In this document: in pieces, positions 41,562 through 52,890 of the stretch
Position numbering within the stretch: the stretch's first letter is position 1
Layout: the number at the start of each line of letters is the position of its first letter
Assembly: GCA_012845835.1 (NCBI GenBank)
Contig: JABAKD010000002.1
Location: forward strand, 20,598,129 to 20,662,128
Reading direction: 5' to 3'
DNA: 64,000 nucleotides
Origin: Undaria pinnatifida
Taxonomy: Eukaryota; Sar; Phaeophyceae; Laminariales; Alariaceae
Program-made: the position numbers and the translations under genes
Notes under the pieces: model-generated
Databases searched by the model: none
What the model was told of the DNA's origin: nothing
The model's input: only the letters and a program-made list of their open reading frames with translations

Positions 41562-42174
41562 CTGCACGCATGCGACACCCACAAGAAGGGGCAGGGGAGG
41601 ATCACGTGAGGGGTGGGGGTGATTGCCAGCAACAGTAGCAGTATCGAGTTTCGTGCAAAACAAAAGAGGCTCCTTTTCTTAACTCGTACCGAAATACCAC
41701 CACTCTGGTTTGGGTTCCATTTCGACCTTCTTAGGAATTTGGTCCGTATCGTTTTCTCTTGTTGTCGCGAAACCGTCGATAGAGCTCCTTACGCTATATC
41801 CTGAAGAAACTAACTGTACGAAAATAGGTAACCACTCTACCGTGGCACGAATCCTGCCTCACCTCTTCTAGCGACAACTGCAGAAGGCGTCGTCGCTGGT
41901 GACAGTCGAGAGCGGTTGCTCCTGTTGCGCGGTCGACGGGGACCGTTGAGGCTCTTGAGGAGAGACCTATCTGCGCCCAGATGAACGGATACGCAGAAAA
42001 GTTTGGCATCCGATTGGTCAATACGCCAGCAACCGTTAAGCAAAAATAAAAAATGAACGCCCTACCAGGTACGTCGAAACAAGGACACGCGTACGTGGTA
42101 GTTTTACATTGGAATGAATAATGCACTGCTGTGCGCATGTGTACGTTGTCGGAAGGCAAACGGCATAGAACTAA

Positions 42175-43305
42175 TTATTTTTATATTTTTGCTGAAAGTG
42201 CTTGGTTGATGCATCCTTGGCCTCTCCGGACCTCCCACTTGGACAACGCCTCCTTTCATTACTTGCGAAACGGTCCAGCTGTTCTTTGATTTCTCCCTTC
42301 ACGTTTTTTTTAGTTGCACCAAGCTTCATCATACCAGGCCCCAGCTGATTATCTCAGCTTGTCTCATCATCACCAGCTCAGCTCCGCCCAGCAGCGCACC
42401 GCAGCGCTAGCTCAGCAGCGCAGCGCCGTGGAGTGCCGTTCCCTGCCGTGCCGTGCACTACCGTGCGGTGCGGTACTGCTGTGCGGTGTTGTGCCGTGAA
42501 GAATAATACCTGGCATGTACGAAATAGTGAATACAGAAAAGTAGCACGGCACAGCACGGCACAGCACCGCACAGCACGGCACAGCACCGCACAGCACGGC
42601 AGGGCACGGCAGGGCACGGCAGGGCACGGCACCGCACGGCGCTGCGCTCTGTTGAGCTAGCGCTGCTAAGCTGAGCTGAGCCGAGCTGATGAGCCAAGCT
42701 GAGTTCAGCAGGGACCTGGTATGATGATACTACATACATGCACGAGAGAGTAAGTACAGCAAATCACTCAGCACGGCACAGCACCGCACAGCATCGCACA
42801 GTACCGTACGATACGGAGGCGCGGCAGGGCACGGCAGGGCACGGCACTGCACGGCGCTGCGCCGCTGAGCTAGCGCTGCGCTGCTGGGCGGAGCTGACAT
42901 GATGAGTCAAGCTGAGATCATCAGCTGGGACCTGTATGATGAAGCTTCGTGCAACTACAAAAAAAAACGTGAAGGAAGAAATCGAAGAAAAGCTGGACCA
43001 AAGCAATGAAAGGAGGGGGTGTCCAAGTGGGAGGTCCGGAGAGGAGGGCACAGCAGGGCACGGCAGGGAACGGCACTGCACGGCGCTGCGGTGCTTGGCG
43101 GCGCTGAGCTGGTGATGGTGAGCCAAGCTGAGATCATCAGCTGGGACCTGTACGAAGCTTCGTGCAACTACAACAACAAAAACGTGAAGGAAGAAACCAA
43201 AGAAAAGCTGGACCAAAGTAATGAAAGGAGGCGGTGTCCAAGTGGGAGGTCCGGAGAGGCCAGGGACGCACCAACCGAGCACTTTCAGCAACAATATAAA
43301 AATAA
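42175..43305. mobile_element. Foldback element with long terminal inverted repeats
   Basis: The left arm from 42175 (TTATTTTTATATTTTTGCTG, GGCCTCTCCGGACCTCCCAC) is the imperfect reverse complement of the right arm ending 43305 (GTGGGAGGTCCGGAGAGGCC, AATATAAAAATAA) over about 180 bases. CTAA flanks both ends, a possible target duplication. The right arm is tandemly repeated (42903-43045 and 43117-43259). The centre is a (GCACGGCACA)n array with its own inverted partner at 42430-42500. No protein frame. It lies in a SEN2 intron, or upstream of the gene if the exon at 46470 is not part of it. Confidence 0.7.
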
Positions 43306-43792
43306 CTAATTTTGTGTTTATAATGAAGTGCGCGAGCGCGAAGCGTGAGCCTTTTAGTCTTGGTTTTCCAAGGAAAAAAAGCCTCATGTCGGATCGCATA
43401 CGAGGGTAGGGTGCCTCGAATTAGTTTCTCTGTTTGTGTGTGTGGATTTTTGTGTGAATCAACATTGTTTTCGGTCATGTTTGTCCACCGCACTCAACGC
43501 ACACGGCACCAAGGCCGATGGGTCCTGTGCAAGCATAAATAACAGAGAATTCTTCTCGTGCTGGTTTCGCAGTAAGTCGTTGAGAGTTCGTTGAGATAGG
43601 TGCGGCAACGTGTGCTTTCACAGGCACCAAAACTGCTGTGTGTGCGGCAGCGTGTGATTTCACAGGCATTGCTGGGCTACGTAATGTACGAGTACAGTAT
43701 GGGTTTCTCCGATGTTGGTTGTTTGGTGATCGGAGATGCAGATCGTCCCCTCAAGAACTCAACCAAAAAAAAAGGGGAGAACTATATTATAA

Positions 43793-44137
43793 AAATAAAA
43801 ATATACTCCAGCTGTGAGATCGAAGATGTTGTCGAAAATCATCCGTGCGAGCTGTGTGTGATACTCAGATCGCGCGTATTACGGGTTGTGTGCCCTCATT
43901 AAGGATATAGGTAGGCGATTCCCTTTGCAACTACAGTGTAGCTATCAGGGTCAACAGGGTGATGTTAGTCAGTCTGTGCGCGGAAACTATAAAACCCGTT
44001 TTTGAGGGGGACAGCATCTGACAGCTGTGAAAGGAAATGCATCAGCTTATCAAGTGAATCCTGTAGGTCGAATAACCGATGAGGGGAGGGCGGAGTTTTT
44101 AAGGACGTCGGGAGGGAGGGGGGGGGTGCGAAAAAAT
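43793..44137 (+). repeat. Dispersed family A copy, interrupted by the hAT-like element
   Basis: AATATACTCCAGCTGTGAG, AACTACAGTGTAGCTATCAG and GCGCGGAAACTATAAAACCC in the usual order, then a G-tract, broken at 44138. Family-related TGCTATACGCGTGGTGCTAGG resumes beyond 45690. Confidence 0.8.
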
Positions 44138-45682
44138 CAGGGCTTTTACGGGTCGGGTCAAATCTCGCGGGTCGGGTCGGATCGGGCCCGACCCGTGAGA
44201 ATTTCGAGACGTCTTGACCCGACCCGACCCGACCCGCGAGAATTTCGAGACGTCTTGACCCGACCCGACCCGACCCGCGGGATTTTGAAAACCTCCTGAC
44301 CCGACCCGACCCGACCCGACCCGCGAGATTTTGAAAACCTCCTGACCCGACCCGACCCGACCCGCGAGATTTTAAAATCCTCCTGACCCGACCCGCCACA
44401 GTTCGGGTGACCCGCGAGATGCGGGTTTAATGCGGGTCAGGTCGACTTGACCCGTGACATTTCTCACGGGTCAAAGTCGGAAAGTCACGGGTCACACGGG
44501 TCAAAGTCGGAAAGTCACGGGTCAAAGCATGTATTATACCTCGGTCGGTTGGTTGGTCCTTGGTCCCTCGTACTTTTCACAATATGTCGTGTTCTCTGGG
44601 TTTTTCACCGGCATTGTTTGCAGCTGATGATTATGTCATGTAGTGTTCGCGCGAAAAATAGGAAAGAAACCGTAACCCACATGCATGGGCATGCCCGTAT
44701 CGCTAGACCACCGGGTCGACCCGACGAGCGACCCGACGAGCGAGCTAGTTATTAGTTATAAGTGCAATCTCCGGCCCCGGCAAGCAGCCTAGCTGAGCCG
44801 CCTCCGGCAGCAAAAGCCCACAACTGGGGCGGTGGATCTGTCAGCAGGCGCTGCGATCCGCGAGGATGCGTTGTCTGCTGCTGGTGCTTGCTGCTGCCAG
44901 CGTGATGCTGCTGCTGTGCTGCTGCTGCTGCTGCTGCTTCGACGACGACTGCTCTTCTTGCTTTTTTACGTTTGGTCACATTTCGTACTGGTATGATAAT
45001 CCGGGGTCTGCTGCTGCTGCTTGCTGCTGGTGCTGGTGCTTCGACGACGACTGCCCTTTCTTGCCTTTTTACATTTGGTCACATTTCATACTACTGCTGT
45101 TACGGCTTCAGCAGGTACGGGATTCGCGTCACACTGCTGTATGCCTTGGTACGAGTAGCTAGGGGTACTGCCTGGTGATTGTTCTGCACGCTGTGATGAC
45201 ATATGATCGGAGCATCGGCACGAGGGAGGCAGGAAGCGGAAATGTTTGTATTTTATTTGCGGACCCGCGGGCCCGACCCGCGGGGCGGCTGCACGGCATC
45301 AATGGCTCTCAGCTGTAAGTTTGAAAAAGGCGGATCAGCCCAAAACAACTCGCGGGTCATTATGGCTTGACCCGCGAAGTGACCCGTATCTCGCGGGTCA
45401 TGACCCGACCCGACCCGCGAGATTTTGAAAACCTCTTGACCCGACCCGACCCGACCCGCGAGATTTTGAAACCTCTTGACCCGACCCGACCCGCCCCGCG
45501 AGATTTTGAAGCCTCTTGACCCGACCCGACAACACCCGCGAGATTTTGAAAACCTCTTGACCCGACGCGACCCGACCCGCGAGATTTTGAAAACCTCTTG
45601 ACCCGGCCCGACCCGACCCGCGAGATTTTGAAACCCCCTTGACCCGACCCGCGGGTCGGGTCATGACCCGTGAAAAGCCCTG
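44138..45682. mobile_element. hAT-like non-autonomous DNA transposon
   Basis: Termini CAGGGCTTTTACGGGTC and GACCCGTGAAAAGCCCTG are inverted. The flanking octamers GAAAAAAT (44130-44137) and GAAACAAT (45683-45690) match at seven of eight positions. CAGGG ends and 8-bp target duplications are hAT hallmarks (family knowledge). Both subterminal regions are arrays of CCCGACCCGACCCGCGAG plus ATTTTGAAAACCTC units (44150-44400 and 45390-45660). The middle has CTG repeats and a duplicated CGACGACGACTGC segment (44876-45098). There is no transposase frame, so it would need one supplied in trans. Confidence 0.75.
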
Positions 45683-45690
45683 GAAACAAT

Positions 45691-45780
45691 CATGTCGCAT
45701 GGATGTAGAGGTTTGCTATACGCGTGGTGCTAGGTCTAGGCGATATTTCGGGTGGTGGGGAAGGAGGGGGAAAACTATAT
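45691..45780 (+). repeat. Continuation of the family A/G-tract repeat after the hAT-like element
   Basis: TGCTATACGCGTGGTGCTAG then GTCTAGGCGAT and a G-tract match the array at 7881-8680, showing the host repeat resumes after the insertion. Confidence 0.65.
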
Positions 45781-45799
45781 ATCTATGCTGCTGTTGTAC

Positions 45800-46469
45800 G
45801 AGTACCTATTTTCAGAAGGTTGATCGACCAGACACACGCACAGCGACACTGACCCGGCTCTGGTCTCGTGTGCCGTGCTGCTGTTACTACCGCTGCTACA
45901 CCTTCTGCTTCTGCTGCTGCTGATTCTAATGCTGCCCCTGCTACGAGTACAGCAAGCACCAGTCGTACGAGTACCAACTTTTTTTTCTCTGAAAACAGTA
46001 CTTTAAATATCAAACAGCGTAGATGTTTGTTCGCGTTGGTTCATCGCAGATTAGACTACTGCCGGTCTGAAGGCAGCGCGCCTCATTATTACCCATTACT
46101 AGTACTGCTGCTACTGTAGGAGTACGAACAGCTACGAAAAACGGGAGTGTGTGTTTCTTGATGTTCGGCGTTCTTTCTCTGCACTTTCAACCATTGTTAG
46201 TTTTTGCCCCCCTTGGCAGTACGTAATGTTGCATTTACGGCCTTTGTATGCCTATGGCATCCTCGACCGTTGCCCGGAGCCGCAGGCGGGCGTCAGCCCG
46301 CCGCGGCGAAGCTCCCATTGTACTACCAAGACAATATTTATTTGCAGCATTCCAGCGCCTACGGCAGTATGCAGCTGCCTCTGCAATAGGCTAGTGCTAC
46401 GTACACCCTGATGAAAACGAGCCGATAGCCATTTGACACAACACAGCCTACCATGAGCTACGACCCTAC
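45800..46469. other. Spacer, CTG/CTA-rich, no clear gene
   Basis: CTGCTG-rich stretches at 45785-46120. GGAGCCGCAGGCG followed by GCGTCAGCCCGCCGCGG (46277-46308) has an inverted counterpart near 55855-55895. No supported exon. Confidence 0.4.
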
Positions 46470-46748
46470 CTCCGTAACCATTCCAAAGTTGCGGCTAAGG
46501 ACGCTCGGAAGACATCCAAATCCCAGGCGCCCTGCGGGTTCTTCGCCGGCGGCAGCATAGCAGTCACGGTGTGGGTGATTTCTGACGCTACCGTCTATTT
46601 CCTGAGTCATAAACTCAAGCTTCGCAACATCTCCCGACAGCAATGCTTGCAACTGAGCCATATTGCATGTGGTCATCAACAGCCAGGCCACCGATAGAGG
46701 GAGAGGTGCTGCGGTTTTCGGTGAATGTGGAGGGGATGGTTTGAACAT
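46470..46748 (-). CDS. Possible first coding exon of SEN2
   Basis: 93 minus-strand codons from ATG 46748 (a second ATG at 46658) to donor ACGGAG followed by GTAGGG, phase 0, which suits the phase-0 start of the SEN2 exon at 41561. It contains LLSGDVAKLEFMTQ and LGFGCLPSVLSRNFGM. SEN2 proteins carry an N-terminal segment in which a short helix precedes a Gly-Phe...Leu-Ser-Arg motif, and this is vaguely similar, with an insertion. That is the only link, so assignment to SEN2 is tentative; it may be an unrelated exon. Confidence 0.3.
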
Positions 46749-48371
46749 TATCCCTCTTAAAGAACGCCATTAAAATACTTAGAAATACACGAATAATGAG
46801 GGAATAATGAGAGGATGCGGAATTTTACAACAGCAGTTTGCCACAGACAAGGGCTTCCCTCGATCGGCGCAAGATCGGAAGCGCCATGATAAGTGCGATA
46901 CGCTGGTGAGTGTTCCTCTCTTTTGAGCGAGTACGGCCTTGGCGCGCGCACGAAGGATAGATGCATAGAGCAGTATCCAAGAAAGATGTTCGGTAGTAGC
47001 TTAGTCTATAATAAAATGGTGCCAACAATGAATTATGAATTATTTGGTGTGCTGGGTGCACGGTTGCGCGCGACGGTCAACCCCCCAAAATGTCCTACTT
47101 GTACACTAATTTCAAGTAGTTTTGTCCCCGAAAACGCGGATGCAGTGAAGGGACGGCGTTTTTTGTTTACTACAAGTAGTCTAATGGTGTTGTACTGACC
47201 AGGTGTGTTCTTTCTTACCATACGATACTCATTGACATCCACCACATCCAATGTTCGTGCCGATTCATCCTAGAGAGATAAAACCAGTCCAGCGAGCTCT
47301 GTGGTCACAAACTACGGTGCAGATATGAATACAATTCCTCTTGCCTTGGTCTTCGATTTGTTATCGGCGTCGTGTAGCGACCTACTGAGTGTGCTTACTG
47401 TATGTGGTCGAGTGGCAAAGGTCAAGGTTGCCGGGCAGTGCCCATGGGTGCACGCCCCGAAGCCTTTGGCCGCTTATCGGCGTCCAGTCTCTCGCTTCTT
47501 CCTCTCGGCACCGTGACGAGCAAAAGTTGTTCTCCATATTTCTAGGCAGGGCATGGATAATCCCATTTGTTCCTTTGTAGCGACGAAGTCGCTCTCCCCT
47601 CAAAATGACGACCAATACATTTAAGTCAAACGAGACGATAGTATTTCTGCTTCTGCCCGTGATCAACGGAGTACCATCAGATCTCGTGGAGCACTGGATC
47701 GTTCTGCCCCTGTATACGGAATACTAACCGTGCTGGTATTAACGTATTAACAGTTTCCATGATCGAGGTTTGTGCCGCGAACGCGAGGCGGCGTCGTCTG
47801 TGACGTTGATTTCGGTCGTAAGAAATTATCCTCTGGAAAATTGCAAATTTCGACACCGATGCCATATACCAAGGTTTACTCGTACAAGCCTTGCCGTATA
47901 CTGTACGTGAAAACACAGAGAAACATAGTATTTATTCCCGTAATCAGCAGAAGGTACTCCTGAAAACGCACGCGACCTAACCGGCCAATATACCAATATA
48001 CCAGGTACGCAGCAACAAAACAGACAACAACCGCAATAGCAGTAACAGCGCCCCCCCCCCCCCGACCCCCCTGCTCTCGACAAGGGATGCGTGGTCAATG
48101 GTCAAATGGCTAACCCAAGCACCAAATGAGTACGCCCCCCCCCCCCCTGCGTGCTCGATCCCTCTCCTCCTTCCTCGCCCCGCCCCCCTCCTGTACCGCT
48201 TTCTATCCGTGCCTACCAGGACACCGCTACTACGCGACCCCCTGGACCCCCCGCCAAGAGGATCCGACGCAAACGCCTCGGCCGCCACCTCTCCCTCCCC
48301 CTCTCCCAACACTATCCGCACCCTTCCCCGCGAGCAAGCGAATGCCGACGATCCTGCCCATCACCCTCTAG
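46749..48371. other. Spacer between SEN2 and gene C
   Basis: Includes a family D module at 47200-47315 (TTCGTGCCGATTCATCCTAG, GCTCTGTGGTCACAAAC) and C-tracts at 48051-48070 and 48136-48148. An open frame runs in from 48098 into the gene C exon. Confidence 0.4.
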
Positions 48372-48865
48372 CACTTCCGAGGGCGAAGCAACGTCGCTCT
48401 CGCCGAGCGATCGCGGTGGCGTCACGGGCAGCAGCAGCGGCGCGCTCGCAGTCGCAGATGAGCGCAGGGGGCATCGGAACTAACGATACTGCTGCTGCCG
48501 CTGGTGGTGGTGGTGGTAGTGGTGGTGACGCCTTGCGGAAGAGCGCTTCGAGTGGTACGGTTCGGAGGGCTAGCAGCACCAGCGGTAACAATAACATAAA
48601 TGACAATGAAAATAATGTGGATAGTAAGGCCGATGTTGGGGAAAATAACGATGACGATGACGGTGATGGCGATGGCGACAAAGGTCGTGGTCACGACCTC
48701 GAACAGGATCCGCTCTCGAAGCTCTTTAACATGACATCCTCGTCCCCCCCCTCTTCGGTGGCTGGAGGCGGGGGGGGCGAAAGCGGGAGAGGGGAGGGGG
48801 GGCAGGGGAGGAGGGGAGGGGGCGCGCGACGGGCGCTGTTCGACGATGACGGTCGAGAGGAGCGG
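48372..48865 (+). CDS. Gene C first recognised exon (or gene A exon 7)
   Basis: Open frame with donor GAGCGG followed by GTGAGA at 48865, phase 0. Three starts are possible: acceptor CCATCACCCTCTAG at 48371, which accepts phase 1 and so could follow gene A exon 6; ATG 48458; or ATG 48098, since the frame is open that far. The product is basic at first (RAKQRRSRRAIAVASRAAAA), then Gly/Ser-rich, then Asn/Asp-rich (ENNDDDDGDGDGDKG). It ends with LEQDPLSKLFNMTSSSP and GGARRALFDDDGREER. Low-complexity style and codon use resemble gene A. No domain recognised. Confidence 0.55.
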
Positions 48866-49392
48866 GTGAGAGGGCTTGTTGGTATGGTGGATAGTTCATG
48901 CTGTTAATGGGTATTGCGTTATGCCGTATATATGGTATGTGCGTGGCTGATGATGGTGTTGGGTGTACAACAGCAGCAGCAGCTGTACTAAGTGTTGTTG
49001 CAGTCTAAAGACCATTCCATGGTCACAAGACAGACTCCTATTTATCGGGAGTAGGGGCATAGCTTAGAAAATCATCTTCTACCGAAGTATATACGACGTA
49101 CACGAAGCATCAAGCAGTGAAACGTAAACGTTGTCTCCTGCCCTTACAGGCAAAAACTCGGTTGACGGCACTCTTTTTGGCGGGCAACCGTCAAGGAAAC
49201 TCCCACGTTAAAACTAGCACATTAAGTCTGAAAAGGCCAAAGCCATCATAGGCCGTCCACCGACGTCTTTGCTCACAGGGAGAATAAGTGGTGAGTGGCG
49301 AGTGGCGAGTGACGTTCGAGTGACATCCGTCTCATCGTTGCCGGTAGCCGGTATCGTGCCGAATAGTCGAATGTTTTACGTTGCGGGTCTCC

Positions 49393-49530
49393 CATAGTGC
49401 CGGTATGTGCCAGCCGGAAATGGCGGCGCTGTAGGGGCAGCCGGCACTACTCCGCGCACTGCCGCCACTGCTTGTTCCCATGTGTGCCAAGGCATTTCGC
49501 AGACAACGGGCATTATAGAGGGACCATTAC
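49393..49530 (-). mobile_element. MITE-like element, family F copy 2
   Basis: Reverse complement of 27313-27470: CCATAGTGCCGGTATGTGCC, CCGGCACTACTCCGCGCACTG, CCATGTGTGCCAAGGCATTT in that order. Start and end are weakly inverted. Confidence 0.6.
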
Positions 49531-50043
49531 TGCTGCTGTGCTTCTAGTTCTCGTAGTCTAGTAATTAAAGTCGAAATTAACATCCACCTCATATGTAAAA
49601 TGTACCTTCGGCAAAGCGGCGTGTCCCGCCATCCGTTTCATCGATTTTTTCATCCTTGATCATCAATTTTGGTCGATTTTTTCAGTATCATAGTTTCATA
49701 ATTTTCGACCTATGCAATGTGCAACTGCGTAAGTGCATGCAACCTGCCCTGTTTGCCCTGTCTGCTGTAGCCTATGACATTCTGAAGTTATGGCCTACCA
49801 GGTACTACCTTACTGACTGCTGTGATCTGTGGTCGTGTATTGATGTGATATTCGGTGATGATGACCTGTGGTACCAGTGCTCCTCCTGGGCTGCCGTGAC
49901 TACTCCGTCGCCGTGTCGATCCAACCCTCTCTACACTCGGTGTTTTGTTTGTTTGTATACGGCCTAGTGCATTGTTTTCCGTATGCGGCTGTAAACTGTG
50001 CGGTGCGGCGGCATGAGGGGTTAGCATCAGAGACACTATGCTC

Positions 50044-50133
50044 TTAACCCCTTTAGAGCCCCCGAACCCTTTCCTATACTAAATCCAAGTAACTTTGTCC
50101 CCAAAAACGGGTTTCCAGTTTTAAAGGGGTTAA
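50044..50133. mobile_element. TTAA-flanked MITE, family H copy 2 (complete)
   Basis: TTAACCCCTTTA at 50044-50055 and TAAAGGGGTTAA at 50122-50133 are perfect inverted repeats, and each outer TTAA fits a piggyBac-type target duplication (family knowledge). The 90-bp body matches 28146-28231 and, inverted, 53551-53655. Confidence 0.7.
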
Positions 50134-50194
50134 GGGTTTGGATCATATACTAATGCTGGTTGTACTCTGTGTAGTAGTACGGATGATACTACCG

Positions 50195-50790
50195 CTGTGT
50201 CTTGTCTTCACATTCAAATCGTTCTTTCTACCCAACGATATCAGCAGTACACCCAGAGTCCGTGCTGATTCTTCATCCTAGAGAGGTACAAATTCTGTGG
50301 TTACATATTGTAATACATGAGTAAACCAAACAATCGCAATCCATCAAGGCCATTATATCATATTGTCTATTATTTGTAAGGTATATCGTCCGCCGGTGTT
50401 CTTCCTTATGTAGGAATGCTGCTACCTCTGCTGCTGCTGCTGCTATTTCTAGGTGTTGGGTTTGAGTCTGTGTAGTCTATATGCCTTGTCTTCCACGTGA
50501 AACCGCTTTTTCTTCGAACCCAACGACTATTTATACCAATGAGTACGTACCAACGACATCCAGCACGCCCAGGGCCCGCAACGCAGCGATTATCCTTCCC
50601 ATACGAGTACAGCAGCAGAAGTTCCTCGGTCGTAATCTATGGATGCAATTAGTCAGTACCGGCACGAGATCAATATTCTTACCGGGCATTACCAGGTGTA
50701 CGTTGTTCTTCATATAAAACCGTTGTTTCCATGTGGTTTCGTACCTATCGACATGGAGCACATCCAGTGTGTGTCGGCCCGGTGGTCTAT
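50195..50790 (+). repeat. Cluster of family D modules
   Basis: Three partial modules near 50195-50315, 50470-50590 and 50695-50790, each with TTCTTC or CTTCCAC, then CGTTTTT-like, then CATCCAGCACGCCCAG-like sequence. The first adds GAGTCCGTGCTGATTCTTC and ATCCTAGAGAGG. Confidence 0.55.
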
Positions 50791-50877
50791 TAATATGTAA
50801 CTTCGAACACTACGAACTAAGGTTGGAGTGAGGGGTTCAAATATCGTTGTGGAGTTTGTTTCTTTTTCAGAGACACC

Positions 50878-51130
50878 AACCAGCTGCCGAGAGCGCTTTA
50901 TCATTGCGTGGGTAAACACAAGTCGACAGTCGACGAGGGAAGAAAGTGCTGGATTCTATATACTCGCGATGAAAACGACGGCGCGTGCCGTAGTGGGGAG
51001 GGGGGAGAAAATCCTGCTTAGTGACTCCAGATCTGAGTTACTTCTACAACAGTAGGGACTGAAAAGGAGAATGAAAAAGTGCGAAGATGACAGATGGGAT
51101 AAGCAAAAAAAAAAAGATGAAAAAAGTGTG
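50878..51130 (+). mobile_element. SINE body fragment, family S2
   Basis: GTCGACGAGGGAAGAAAGTGC, GCGTGCCGTAGTGGGGAGGG and CAGATCTGAGTTACTTCT match the reverse complement of the body of the element at 57779-58095, without its tRNA-like head. Confidence 0.65.
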
Positions 51131-51183
51131 TGTTCTTCATATTTTACCGTTCTTCCCATGTTATACCCCTCGGCATGCAGCAC

Positions 51184-51478
51184 AGCCGGTCGCCCCGGTG
51201 GCGTGTCAGGTTATCCTCGAGCCTGGTATAGGTCAGTTTCGCGACTTCGAATCCCCCCGAGTTCATACTAGTATGAATTCGTGGGGACTTTTTCTTGTGC
51301 ACAAATTAACTTGCGAAAAGCGCGAGAGCGTGAGTTAGCAAAATTCGATGAAAAATCGACTAGCAGTGGGATTGCTGAACCCTATGCACGATAAAAATTG
51401 AAGGCAAGAAAAGGGATGACACCTGTGACGACGGCTTGTCCAGAAGCTGGAAAGTAGATGTATGTGAAGAAAAAAAAA
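51184..51478 (+). mobile_element. tRNA-derived SINE (family S1)
   Basis: Head CCGGTCGCCCCGGTGGCG, box A-like TGGCGTGTCAGG, box B GACTTCGAATCCCCC, body GGCAAGAAAAGGGATGACAC and an A-rich tail. About 90 percent like the copy at 5544. Confidence 0.75.
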
Positions 51479-51524
51479 AAACAGTGTCCGCACTGATTCT
51501 TCGCCCTACGAGCAGGCAGAGATT

Positions 51525-51900
51525 GTTGTCGTTGTTGTTGTTCTCACATTAACTCGCATAATCAAGTCCGTGGTCACAGGACAGTCACTCTGGAGCTGAG
51601 GAATACCCCAGGGAAAAAACACAAACAAACCAAAGGTGGTACACGCATATATCACAGCTGACGCAATTCATGCCTGAACGAGAAACATATAAAGGTGAAA
51701 TCGGGAGTCAACCTACGATGTGCCAGGTCCATACTGGTCCATACTTCTCACTACTCGCGCCTGGAAAAACCGACTATACCGCTGGCCACCCAAGAAAGAC
51801 TACCACGTATATGTTGAACGTAGTACCTATCACTACGTATACGCACGACAGACGCAAGTCAAAAAGAAACAAAGAAAAGAAGATGAAGGAAAGGAAAGAA
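51525..51900. repeat. Dispersed family C, copy 1
   Basis: Begins GTTGTTGTTGTTCTCACATT and continues AAGTCCGTGGTCACAGGACA, GGTGGTACACGCATATATCA, GTGAAATCGGGAGTCA and CCACCCAAGAAAGACTACCA. The partner is at 59412-59810. Read on the minus strand it ends in an (AAC)n tail, like family B. Confidence 0.8.
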
Positions 51901-52164
51901 AAGACAAGGAAGCGAAAAAACCAAAAAGGAAAGGCAAGAAAAGAAAATACAAGAAAAGCAAGGAAAGACAAGACAAGAAGAGGAAGCAAGGGAATACCAG
52001 CTCTGCGGTCACAACGTACAAGACAGATAAGTAGCATACGGCTTTCCTACGCAGTGAGGAGAGTTTAAAGATTGAAAACGTCAGCGGTGAGTACGACCGA
52101 TTGAATGGTTGAAACTCAACTTAGCAAGCTGCGTGGTACATGGTTAGTCGTAGGAACGGGGGAA

Positions 52165-52420
52165 CTCTATGCTGTAGTTGAGCGGATACCCGCGACCATT
52201 TGAGTTCAGTTTGCACATTGGATCTTTTCACTTGTGCACCTTCGTATCGTGCGTTTTAGGCGGGAAATCGTAGTATTTCCCGGACGAGTTTTGATTTCAT
52301 TTGGTTCTTCGTATCTTCCTATAAATATAGGTAGGGCTCTAGCACCTTTGTGTTACCACGGACTGTAGATTTTTTACAAGAGTTAATGTGAGACAACAAC
52401 AGCAACAACAACAACAGCCG
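52165..52420 (+). repeat. Dispersed family B, copy 2
   Basis: Homologous to 21890-22115 from GGATACCCGCGACCAT to GAGTTAATGTGAGACAACAAC, with the (AAC)n tail. Confidence 0.7.
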
Positions 52421-52731
52421 TGCATCGCTGGACACAAAGGGTGCGCAAAGCAGACGATACATTTTTATTTTTATAACGTTTTGTACACAAGCGGTGGTGG
52501 TGATCAACCTAAATAAGAAATAAGCATGCTTCATCAAGTTTTTTAGCTTGCTATACAAGCGTAGTCAAAATTTTTTCTCAGCAACCAAAATTAGTTGATT
52601 GATTTAATCATGCGTATTTACTTATTTTGTATATACTAGTAATGGTTAGCTTCGTACTTTTAGCGTCGCGGCACCGCTGCAAGCCTCCATCAGCATGATC
52701 CAGACCGCCCTACTCGTCGTCTTCAAATAAC

Positions 52732-52890
52732 ATGGATGGGGAGGTAGTGCACGTCCACGAAACAGCCCCAGAAACGTTGTTGGACGTCTGTGACGCCGTG
52801 CGAAGGCTGGCTCTCGAAAAATTGGTCTACGACAACCAACACTCCGCCCACACTGATGGGGGCTGGTGGCGAAGCACATCCAGACATTAA
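52732..52890 (+). CDS. Small open frame of 52 codons, unidentified
   Basis: ATG to TAA with ordinary, non-repetitive composition: MDGEVVHVHETAPETLLDVC, then DAVRRLALEKLVYDNQHSAH and TDGGWWRSTSRH. It may be a relic of a transposon or gene. The neighbouring plus frame to about 53203 (SDSVACLEFVAYFIQDINGV) also looks protein-like, but no splice link was found. Confidence 0.25.
   Translation: MDGEVVHVHETAPETLLDVCDAVRRLALEKLVYDNQHSAHTDGGWWRSTSRH

Noticed and set aside
42378-42660. CRISPR-like short repeats (GCACGGCACA units)
   Set aside because: No constant repeat with unique spacers; it is the centre of a foldback transposon in a eukaryotic genome.
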